A DNA stretch of 64,000 nucleotides, from assembly GCF_010389155.1 (NCBI RefSeq), contig NC_057769.1, forward strand, positions 22,816,735-22,880,734. The letters run 5' to 3'. Shown one piece after another: positions 54,617 through 64,000 of the stretch; position 1 is the stretch's first letter; the number at the start of each line of letters is the position of its first letter. This stretch comes from Erigeron canadensis. Lineage: Eukaryota; Streptophyta; Magnoliopsida; Asterales; Asteraceae. The notes beneath the pieces are model-generated. The model had not been told where the DNA came from and made no database searches. It worked only from the letters and a program-made list of their open reading frames with translations. The position numbers and the translations under genes are program-made.

Positions 54617-56733
54617 CTAGCCTACATGATAGGCATTAGCCCCTGTCAATTAGCTATTGTTGGTAACAAGTCAACATATATGTATTTGGAACCCAAAAGA
54701 AGAAAGAATTCAATAGACTGCACAGCTTGCTAGCTTCTTTGTACTGTATGATTGTGTTCAGTTTCCTAGTGTAGTTGAGAGTTATGATAGAATAATTTAT
54801 TATCTATATTTGGTTGTTTTTGACTATTGTCAGATTGGTTACAAGTATGCTTAGTATGAGATTGGTATTGTTAATTTCGCTATTTAAGATCATAAACAGC
54901 TAGCATCCATCATGGGTAATTTTGCCGTAAGTGATTTGATTACAGGGGATACAAGCTTGATATTTTTTGTATTCCACCACCATCCGTCATTACTAGATGC
55001 TGCAAGGTTGATTATTTCAAAAGACACCAAGTCAGATAAAGCATGACATCGAGGCTCTCACAACGCAATGTCCAATCACCACTCCAATGTCAGATACAGG
55101 GGGTTCACTAACCTTCATCAGTTGCTGGCTAAGCATTCTTTCTCAGTTTAAAGAGCATATAGCCTTGGAAAGCAGTTCATCAGCCATTCTCCATGTTTCT
55201 ACATAATTCTGTTCAAAAATGTGTGGTTTCCACTTGAGTTCGTACATGCCATAACAGAGATTTTACAAGGAATTCACACATCTTCTACTGCATCATGGTC
55301 GCTCAAAATACCATTCGAAACTCCTCGGCATAACCCGTTTGAAATAATAAGAGTTGAATCCCTAATATTCACCAGAGTTTCTTGATTAATTTACACCAAA
55401 AGTGCCTCTTTCTTGTTATGACACCGCCATTTATATAACTCATCTGTGCTAAGTTACTTGAGATGTCTCACTAAAGTCATATAATCAATTTATGTACTAA
55501 CTTAATGGGCATAAAAAAACTAATTGTGTACTATATCAAATATGATATTATGTCCATCTTTATCTTGGCATGATGATATTCGAGTGTAACCAACTATACG
55601 AAAATAGTTATGTAATGTAATGATATATCCTTTCAATCAATGTAAGTCCCCGTGAATTTTATGCAAGCAATCTAAGGACTTTTTTATTTGGGTCAATCAA
55701 TGTAGATCTATCCATTTATTTTGTTCAAACAATGTAAGGTCCTTACGTCATGGATTGAACATAATTCATAGGTACTTATATTGATTCAACGTTCGAATAG
55801 GTTACTACAGTACATAATCATTTTGACATAGGTGATTACACTCTGAAGTCCGGTGCCAACCCTTATCTTTCATGCTAACTGTGTTTAAACATTGTTGAAG
55901 AATCAACAAACTCGGAGCTAGTACAAGAAGCAACTAAATAACTTATGCGACCACAAAGATAAAATCTCAACACAGTAAACACACGCAAAAAGATACCTTC
56001 AAAGTTCAAACGATTACATCTATTATTAACCAAATACAGAAAGAGTACAAACAATAATGCAACAATTAGCGTCCCCTCTCGCCTACTTTTACTGAGATGA
56101 CGGAGTCAAATCACTATGAAATGCATTACATATAACATTTGTTGAGTGTTTTGCTTGGCTTGGGTTAAAATGTAATGTTAATATGTCAATCTTGTATAGT
56201 TGTATGTTAGTTACATGTTAACAAGGTCAAAGACCTTTGGCCATGTATATATAATATTGTTTTAATAATGTAACACCCATCATTTATAAATAAGGATTTT
56301 TAAAAATTTTCACCTAACGATGTCAAAGAAAGCGGAACAAACATTTAAAAGTTCAAACCAATAAATTCAGTTTGGGTTATTCATTAAATGATGTTACTTG
56401 CCATATCATTGAAACAAGTCTAAATGGAAATCCATCGGTTGCCTAACATAAAACAACCGATCACAAGTCTTAACAAACCATAAAAATCTTAACATAAATC
56501 AAAGGTCTAAAGGAGCGGCCACTATGGGTAAACTATGATCATCTTCAAGCAATCTACCCATGCCTCGCCCTTTATTCATCATCGCTCAAAGCTGGCTAAA
56601 CCTGAGGAACAACACATTTAAAGAAACAAGTGTTAGCTAACAAATTAGCTAAATAAGATAACACGTCTTTTATAAAACATTTGTCCAATTAAAACATTAT
56701 ATGAAAACCGTATTACATCATTAAAGCACATAT
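54617..56733. other. 3' flank of the PHD gene, no confident gene
   Basis: Holds the PHD 3'UTR at the start. A short minus-strand stretch near 55110-55260 has protein-like text (KPHIFEQNYVETWRMADELL) but stops surround it and I cannot name it. Repeats of AATCAATGTAAG/GTCCTTACG type lie at 55600-55760. TAACACCCATCATTTATAAA at 56271 looks like a retroelement LTR start but no partner was found. Confidence 0.5.
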
Positions 56734-57547
56734 TGTTGGAGTGTGATCATGTTAAATAATAAACGCATGTCCGGAAATAATTTAAGCCTACGGGGTTACA
56801 CGAAATGACACGGTAACTCTATACTATTAGTTATTATATTAATGTAATATAATAATTAATTGATCACGAAACAATTAATTTAAATAAATTAAAGAGTTAA
56901 TTGTATTTAATTAATTAAAAAGAGTTAAATGTGAAATAAAGAAATATATTAGAGTTGGGCTCTAATTCCTAAATGGAGGGGCCGAATTTTAAAGGCTTGG
57001 AAAGCCTTGAAATTGCTTGCCTATCAAGTTTAAAACCCTAAGAATTAACCCTATAAATAGAAGGCTTAATCAAAGGATTCCAGACATCTATTCACACAAA
57101 AAAACCTTCTTCTTTTTTTTTTCTCTCCTCTAGTCGACCGAAACCCTCTAAGGTATTCGGTTTTGTATCTTTCGAATATACATGAACTTGCATATAATTA
57201 ATGCTCCTTGCATTAGTTATGGATGATTTGTTTTTAGGCAACAAGTTTGTTATGGTTTATGGGTTTCGAAGTTCATGGGGTTTCGAATGAAGGGAGATAT
57301 ACAAAGGGGTTTGTTATTCGTGATCGGAATACTAGCATACGGTATAGGGGTGTCTAGTGTGCGATCGTAGAGGGGTTTTCCTTTAAACCCTAATTCATCA
57401 TCATAATAATATTATCTTATATTATTGGAGCTTTGCATAAGGTACGCGTTTCGATTCTCTCTTTGTTAATTAATAGTATTGCATATAGTTTTCCATTGTG
57501 CTGCGTACTCGTGAATTGTTATATGTTTATGTGCTTATATTCTAACA
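56734..57547 (+). mobile_element. 5' LTR of the plus-strand copia element
   Basis: 814 bp, TGTTGGAGTGTGATCATG to TATTCTAACA. Shares with the solo LTR ATAATTTAAGCCTACG near its start and GTGTGCGATCGTAGAGG near its end. CCCTATAAATAGAAGG at about 57050 is a good TATA box. Confidence 0.88.
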
Positions 57548-57548
57548 G

Positions 57549-57562
57549 TGGTATCACGAGCC
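57549..57562 (+). other. Primer binding site, altered tRNA-iMet type
   Basis: TGGTATCACGAGCC one base after the LTR. Compared with TGGTATCAGAGCC there is an extra C, so it is either decayed or pairs imperfectly. Confidence 0.75.
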
Positions 57563-59204
57563 ACGTATGTGATCTATTAATTACAAAGATCAAAACTTGA
57601 AGGGGGTTTAAGAGTTGGTTTATATTTAATTAATTGTTAAATAATTAAAAAAGTTTTCTTATTTTTTTAATTAAATCGATTTTAATTAAATAAAATCTAG
57701 GGTTTTGTTTAATTAATTTAACCTAATTCAATGGAATATTGAAACCCTCATTGCAAGTTTTGAGTTTGTGAATTGACATGATTTATGTGTTATAAATTGC
57801 ATGTTATGTGTTTCTTAATTATTTAAAGTTGTTAAATAATAGTAAAATCACAAAAAATTCATGCAAAATTAATTGTGATTTTACTAAATATATAGAGATA
57901 TGTATATATTGCAAAGCATGATGATCAAATAATTAAGGTTAATTATTAGATAATTGTATGACTATGTGAATTTTTCGTGTGATTTTCCTGATTTGTGATA
58001 GTTCACTAAAAAATTCATATCTTTTAATTGGTAATGAGTTAGAAGTTGTACTTTTGACAGTAGATTCTCAACACATAGGGCTACAACTTTGTAGTTCTGG
58101 TCGAAATCTGGATCGGACCAGAAACAGTTCTAAACTGGTCGTCAAGCTGCTGGAAATTTCCAGTCAGCATGTTTATGTGTTTATGTGTTATTACTTGTTA
58201 ATTAAAATTGTTTAAAGGCTTACGCAATCAAGGTAACTTGATGTATGTGGTCCTTTTCTTCTGAAGGAGGATCCGGAATGTAAACATATGCATGAACCAT
58301 AGTGACCATGTTTAAATGGCCTACCTTAACTTGTTACATGATTAAGTAGTTCGGAATTAGTAAGCTTATTAATTTTTGCTTGTTTATAAGTTGTATAAAG
58401 GTGATACAAAATTTATTTTCTTGGAAAAATATAAACTTGACTAAGAACTATCGAAATAGAGATTTCATTAATAAAATTGGAGTCTTACAACCTTGAGATA
58501 CACTGCTCCCCAATTTGAACAAACTCTAAGAGAGGTATAAGCCGGAGTGCGTTAGCCTTCTAAAATGGCGGTTTTTAATTGCGTCCATCGCAAACCTTTT
58601 CCCTTGCGCTTCTTTGTGCGTTCAAATGGAGCTACCGAGCTCTTTTGTGTTGTTATGACTATACAAATGATTTTATTAAATATTATGTTATGAAGATTAT
58701 GCATGAGTCATCAAACATAAACTTTTGATTCACATCAAATGCTTTACCCATTTAAAGTTAAGTCATTGCCACCCACTTTGATTAGAACACTTGCCACTGC
58801 TTTTCGCTCTGCGTGAGACCATAGGCGATTTGTATCTCTTCAAGGTAGATTACCACTCGTTGTGAGACAGCGCTGGACTATCTACATGTTCTTAATTGGG
58901 CGACTTAAAACGAGTTAAGAGGTGAGATCCTTAACCCGTGGCATAAGATGGGACAAAACATGTTTACAAAGCACTTAATACCCCTTTAAAGTGTTGTTGT
59001 AAGTCCCATAATTCTAGGAGTTGCATGAATGCAATTATCGATTACCTTTTGAATACCGTCGTTTCTAGCTGATCAACAGATGAAATGATTGTATGTCAAG
59101 TTGGATCCTAGCCTTAGTGAAAGTAATTTGTTGGATGAATTTAACAAGGGTTTAAGGATTAATTATCGAAAATACCGATAATTGAACTTTTGTTTGTTTT
59201 GAAG
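57563..59204. other. Leader of the plus-strand copia element
   Basis: AT-rich leader without credible coding sequence. A 78-codon frame at 57979-58215 has no recognisable features. Related retroelements also have long leaders. Confidence 0.55.
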
Positions 59205-60020
59205 ATGGCAACAACAAATCCTTCTCAAAACATACACCAATCGGCTTTCAGGTCGATGCTAGAAAGGGAAAGACTTTCTGGAACCAAACTTCAATGACTT
59301 GTTTCAAGTCATTGATGAGCAGACATCGTTGTTCCGGGAGAGAATGCAACAACTGAAGAGTTGGATGCATACAATGCTCGGTACTATAAGACACAATGAG
59401 GTTGCTTGTTTGATGTTGGGAAGCATGAATGCTAACCTTTAAAAGCAATTTGAGCTTTCATTTCCATGTGATATGCTCAAGGAACTCGAGTCTTTGTACA
59501 TAAGCAATCCGGAGTGGAGTTGTTTGACCTAGGTTATCAACTTCATGACTTGCGACACGAGCAAGGAACGTCGGTTAGTCCTCGTGTACTCAAGTAAAGG
59601 AGGTACTTTGGGCATTTGGAAAGATTGCACTATGCTTATCATCTGCCTATTACTATTGGCATGAACCTAAAAAGGGGATTTTTTAGGAGTTTGTGCGCAA
59701 TTAGAATATGCATAGCATGAATGAAACTATAGCTAAACTTCATGCCATATTAATTGAGTATGAAAAGGAGCTTCCAAAAGGAATCTGCTACACCCCGAGT
59801 TCTTATGATCAAGGGGGGAAGGGTTCATAAAGCAAAACAACCATAAGCTAAGGGAAAGATTTTTGGTAAGAGAAAACAAGTTGTGTTAGTCTCAAAAACC
59901 TTAAAAGACCCTTTCGGTAAAAAGGGCATACGACTAAAGTATCTAGCTGAATTGAATGCAAAGAAGAAGCAAACTGGTTTGGCCAGTGCTTCAAGTATCT
60001 TCAAAATTGAATTATGTGTG
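59205..60020 (+). pseudogene. Copia gag remnant
   Basis: Begins MATTNPSQNIHQSAFRSMLE and then shifts frame. Later blocks KYLAELNAKKKQTGLASAS and IFKIELCVLL belong to the gag/protease junction (usually SGIFxIEL before the protease). No zinc knuckle is readable. Confidence 0.7.
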
Positions 60021-60239
60021 TTGTTAGACAAATAATAATTCAATAGCAAAAGAGTCAAGTTTGATTTGGACTCAACTATCTTTGACATAGTCATCTTGTT
60101 TAATTTTGTCAAGAATGGCATTTAAAGACTTCAAAGGGACGGTATCTTACAATAAAATGATGAATCTTTTGATGAATGCATGTTTTTGACATTATCATTA
60201 GTAAGAAACGCATTGGAAATCTTCGGTATGAATGATAAG

Positions 60240-60735
60240 AATACCTTTTCTGCATAAAACCGGAGATGGCTAAAGAACTACTTGGACTAATACATACGGA
60301 TGTATGTGGCCCATTTAGACATGTGTCAAGGAGAGGTGCTAGCTACTTCGTCACTTTTACGGATGATTTCAATCATTATGGTTATGTTTATTTGATTAAG
60401 CATAAACATGAAGTCTTTTAAACATTCAAGGAATTTAAAAGTGAAGTATCAACTCAGTAAAACCATCAAGATTCTTTGTTCAGATTAAGATGGGAAATAC
60501 TTAAGCAAAAGTTTAAGGATCATCTAAAAGCTAGTGGATTTATCCAAGAGTTTACTCCTATATAAGGGTATATGTGAAAGGAGAAATTGAACCTTGTTCA
60601 ACATAATGATGAATCTTAAGACTCTCCCATTTCGTTTTGGGATTATGCTCTAGAGATTGCTGCATGCATTCTCAATATGATTCCAACCAAGAAGGTTGAT
60701 AAGACACCGCATGAATTGTGGTGTTAAGTGCATCT
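60240..60735 (+). pseudogene. Copia integrase remnant
   Basis: Reads ELLGLIHTDVCGPFRHVSRR and YFVTFTDDFNHYGYVYLIKH, the first half of the integrase core. TPHELW-type text near 60700-60722 is the later part. Stops throughout, and the GAG-pre-integrase segment before it is missing or scrambled. Confidence 0.8.
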
Positions 60736-61077
60736 TAGTAGGACACCTAACGGAAACAATGGGTTACTACTTCTACTTTCCTACCGGAAACATTGTCTAA
60801 GTATTTTTTTTGATTTGCTGAGTTTTTTGAACAGAAACTCGTATTTCAAGAAGACAGTGGGAGGATTGTTGAACTTGATGAGGCTCAAGAAGATGTGTCA
60901 CCTTCTGAAAGCACTAGGAATCTTCAACATGGGGGGGAAAATGTTTAAAGAGACGAATCTCTAGATGAATATCAAGTTGAAGATGAAGCAATTCTACTTT
61001 GTAGGTCCTCAAGGACAATACGTGCTCGTGAATAATTAAATCTTATTGTTGAATATGAAGAACACGTATTAGAGGAT

Positions 61078-62060
61078 TTGAATGAACCTCCTGATTTCAA
61101 AGCTGCATTATCGGATCCGAAATCTGACAAATGGCTTGAAGCTAGGAATGTGGAAATGAAATCCATGAAAGATAATCAAGTCTGGAGCTTGGTTGATCTT
61201 CCACCAAATGGTAGAACCGTTGGGTGTAAATGGATCTTCAAGAAGAAGACCGACATGGATGGAAATGTACACACCTATAAAGCTCGTCTTTTGGCGAAAG
61301 GTTATACTTAACTTTTTGGAGTTGATTATGAGGAAACCTTTTCTCCTGTTGTGGACATTAGAGCTATTAGGATCATCTTAGCCATAGCAGTGTACTATGA
61401 CTTTAAGATATGGCAAATGGATGTTAAAACCGCTTTCTTGAATGGTTTTCTAGATGAGGAAGTCTATATGGTACAACCAGAAGGTTTTGTCGATCTAAAA
61501 CATCCCAACAAAGTGTGAAAACTTCAAAGGTCCATTTATGGATTGAAGCAAGCATCAAGGAGTTGGAATAAAAGGTTTGATGAGGAAATCAAGATGTTTG
61601 GTTTTGCTCAAAATCCTGATGAGCCATGTGTATATCGCGAAGCTAGTGGGAGTAATGTTACTTTCCTTGTCTTGTATGTCAATGACATATTAATAATAGG
61701 AAATCACATTCCAATGTTGAAAGACGTTAAATCTTATATTGGAAAGTGTTTCACTATGAAAGACTTGGGTGAAGTGGCATTCATACATGGAATCAAGATC
61801 TATAGAGATAGAAGTAAACGATTGATTGGATTAAGTCAAAATGCGTATATAGATAAGATCTTGAAGAGATTCAAGATGGAAAATTCCAAGCGCGGGAATT
61901 TGCCGATGCAAGGACTTAATTTATCTAGCAAGAATGGTGCTTCTACGCCATAAGAGGTGGAGCATATGAAAAGAATTCCTTATGCTTCAGCGGTGGGATC
62001 TATCATGTATACGGTAAGATGCACTAGACCTGAAGTTTTGTCCGTTCAAAATTTTGTTAG
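61078..62060 (+). pseudogene. Copia reverse transcriptase remnant
   Basis: MNEPPDFKAALSDPKSDKWL, CKWIFKKKTDMDGNVHTYKA, stop, VDYEETFSPVVDIRAIRIIL, QMDVKTAFLNGFLDEEVYMV, stop, LQRSIYGLKQASRSWNKRFD. The catalytic YVDD is YVND (VLYVNDILIIG), which removes a metal-binding aspartate. At least three in-frame stops. Confidence 0.88.
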
Positions 62061-62424
62061 CCGATATTAGCAAAATTCCGAAGTGGATCAGTGAACTGCT
62101 GTGAAGAATATTCTTAAGTACATGCAGGCTACTAAAGAATTATTCTTGGTGTATGGTTGAAATCCCGATCAAAATTCAAATCGTAATAAAATTTGTGATG
62201 TTGGATTTAATGACTGATGAAGATGATTCAAAATATCAGTCGAGATGCGTCTTCATTTTAAATGAAGACACGATGGAATGCTTTAAGCTAAAAGCAAACC
62301 ACAGTTGCTAAGTATGTGACAGAGTCTGAGTATATTGTCGTCCCAGAGAAGACGACATGAAGGTTGTCTGGATTAGAAAGTTTATTTTTGGATTTTAACA
62401 TGATAATCCTCAAATAACACACCT

Positions 62425-62655
62425 ATGGAACTGTACTGTGATAATTCGGAAGCAATTATGATTGCCAATGAACCTGGGGTTCAAAAAGGTGTCAGACATT
62501 ACCTAAGAAGATATCACTACTTTTGTGAGCAAAGCGAATCACGTGAAATCAAATTACTCAAAGTTCACACAGATTATAACTTAGCGGATCCTTTTACAAA
62601 GGCATTGTCAAAAGGAAAGTTTAATAAGTATGCCGTGAGCATAGGTTATAGCTAG
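62425..62655 (+). pseudogene. Copia RNase H remnant
   Basis: LYCDNSEAIMIANEPG, KGVRHYLRRYHYFCEQ and VHTDYNLADPFTKALSK, the RNase H end of pol. The region 62060-62424 linking it to RT is scrambled. Confidence 0.82.
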
Positions 62656-63331
62656 TTATATTATGTAAATCTGTGATTGGTATTTGGATAATGGGATGTT
62701 AAACAATTATTATTTTAATAAATGGATTTTTATACGCGGTATAAGTAATTTCATTTTATAATAAATGGATTAATTATATGGGAATATGATTAATATTTAA
62801 GGGAATATTTTGAAGATGGTTGATTTCGTACCAAACTCACATGATAATCAAAAGGAATATTGGACTTACCCCACATAACAAATTATCATTTTATGGATCG
62901 GCGTCATTAAATGAAATTCGTGAAATGGTTACTTTATTTATCCTTTGACTTGAGATACAAGTGAGTTATGCATGTGTGGATTGCATTTTTAGATATAGTT
63001 CCTAACTGTCATGAACAAGGTAGTAATAAAGGGCTATTTTCAAAAATGTTAATAAACGACATGGCTAGACACTTGTAGTTAATATAGGATTTGTTCCTTC
63101 AATTTGCAACTGAAGTATGATACCATTTGGGCCCCTCATTAATTAATTAATTAAGATGTTTGTATGGCCATACCCAAATGAACTCAAGAGGATATCTTGA
63201 CTAATTTGGTAATCTTGATTAATTGTAGAAATGAGAAACATAATCGTTAATTTATGAAATAACATTGATCCATATTCATAATTAACAAGGGTATCTGAAC
63301 AAAGAGATATTAAAGACTAAATCATTTTAAG
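62656..63331. other. 3' end of the plus-strand copia interior
   Basis: AT-rich and noncoding. No clear polypurine tract directly before the LTR piece, in keeping with loss of the LTR's first bases. Confidence 0.5.
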
Positions 63332-63568
63332 AAACGCATGTCCGGAAATAATTTAAGCCTACGGTGTTACACAAAATGACACGGTAACTCTATACTATTA
63401 GTTATTATATTAATGTAATATAATAAATAATTGATCACGAAACAATTTATTTAAATAAATTTAAGAGTTAATTGTATTTAATTAATTAAAAAGAGGTTAA
63501 TCGTGAAATAAGGAAATTAGAGTTGGGCTCTAATTCCTAAATGGAGGGGCCGAATTTTAAAGGCTTGG
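63332..63568 (+). mobile_element. 3' LTR fragment of the plus-strand copia element
   Basis: Matches 5' LTR positions from about 56765 (AACGCATGTCCGGAAATAAT) to the GGCTTGG at about 57000. It lacks the first about 32 bp. Interrupted at 63568 by the next element. Confidence 0.88.
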
Positions 63569-64000
63569 TGTAATAACACGATTTCTGCTAATGATTCGAT
63601 CTCAACAATGGCGGTTCAATTGTGTGTGTTCTTGGTGTGTTTAGTATGTGTGATTTCTAGAGAGAGAGAGAGAGAGACGATCTGTTTTTGTTGTATGTGT
63701 AAAAATGGATAAAAATGCTTATTGGTTGTTATGATTTCTAATGTATTGAGGGTATTTATACTCTAATATTACAGATATCCTTATTGTCATATCTAACCCC
63801 TCAACATTAGAAATCATTTCACCATGTCTTAACAACAATTAAGTCCACTAACTTAAATTACAATTTATCACTATTTTTGGATTTCTAACATTCTCCCCCT
63901 TAGTGATATATTGTAATGAATGAATGAAGTACGTGTTATTTTGTCTTGTAGGAATTAAGTTGATGAGCCCGATGGTGAAGACAATTGGTGTGATGAAACA
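63569..64000 (-). mobile_element. Left end (3' LTR) of a minus-strand LTR retrotransposon
   Basis: LTR 63569-63890 (322 bp): plus-strand TGTAATAACACGATTTCTGC to GGATTTCTAACA. Directly inside it the minus strand has a polypurine tract CTAAGGGGGAGAA (63891-63903), so this is the 3' LTR of an element on the minus strand. TATAAATACC on the minus strand near 63748-63760 is its TATA box. A GA microsatellite lies at 63659-63677. The interior runs off the window, so the superfamily is not shown, but copia is likely. Confidence 0.75.

Larger units (their letters stand above)
56734..63568 (+). mobile_element. Ty1/copia element, heavily mutated, 3' LTR broken
   Basis: 5' LTR 56734-57547, primer site, gag, integrase, RT and RNase H remnants in copia order, then a 3' LTR piece (63332-63568). 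The solo LTR at 9775-10508 belongs to the same family. Many stops and frameshifts; inactive. The 3' LTR lacks its first about 32 bases and is cut at 63568 by another element. Confidence 0.88.

Noticed and set aside
55100..55330. Protein-like minus-strand stretch downstream of the PHD gene
   Set aside because: Only about 50 codons between stops, no splice-compatible partners and no family recognised; listed only as a note in the flank entry.
56271..56733. Possible solo LTR beginning TAACACCCATCATTTATAAA
   Set aside because: No matching end, target duplication or second copy could be found in the window.

Overview
The window is nuclear DNA of a flowering plant. Its genes have GT-AG introns and eudicot-type family members, and they sit in a dense bed of LTR retrotransposons, MITEs, Helitrons and SINEs. 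The type of Sirevirus-like element suggests Asteraceae, but that is a low-confidence inference. No bacterial operons, rRNA, tRNA genes or CRISPR arrays were seen.

Layout. 1-5957: a decayed Ty1/copia element on the minus strand, cut by the window edge. It carries a nested pogo-type (Emigrant/Lemi1-like) DNA transposon and a leader rich in TGACGTCA palindromes. 5958-7737: SINE copies and noncoding DNA. 7738-18260: a serine carboxypeptidase-like (SCPL) gene, 12 visible exons, plus strand, with the 5' exon(s) missing and introns packed with transposons, including a solo LTR. 18261-20880: intergenic, with a hAT-like MITE. 20881-23666: a complete four-exon cation/H+ exchanger (CHX) gene. 24461-27128 (minus): NRPB11, the RPB11 subunit of RNA polymerase II, five coding exons, with a damaged 5' splice site in the second coding intron. 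27427-33392: a duplicated copy of the NRPB11 promoter/5'UTR, Helitrons, SINEs, a LINE remnant, a stray copia gag and a small TRIM-like element. 33393-47060: a 13.7-kb Sirevirus-like Ty1/copia element (minus) with two about 1.3-kb LTRs, gag-pol, and a very long extra coding region 3' of pol. 48157-54616: a complete 12-exon PHD/RING-type zinc-finger gene (plus; At3g08020/At3g52100 type). 56734-63568: a second, heavily mutated copia element (plus), whose 3' LTR is interrupted by the LTR of a further copia element (minus) that runs off the right edge.

The host genes are single and unlinked in function: a vacuolar/secretory acyltransferase or peptidase-like protein, a membrane cation antiporter, a polymerase subunit and a chromatin-reader-like protein. 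The transposons account for most of the remaining sequence. The observations most worth following are the extra 3' ORF of the Sirevirus-like element, the NRPB11 splice-donor change together with its orphan promoter duplicate, the bZIP-type palindrome cluster, and an inverted fragment of reverse transcriptase. Exon boundaries were read by eye from reading frame, splice consensus and remembered family sequences; no alignment program was run.
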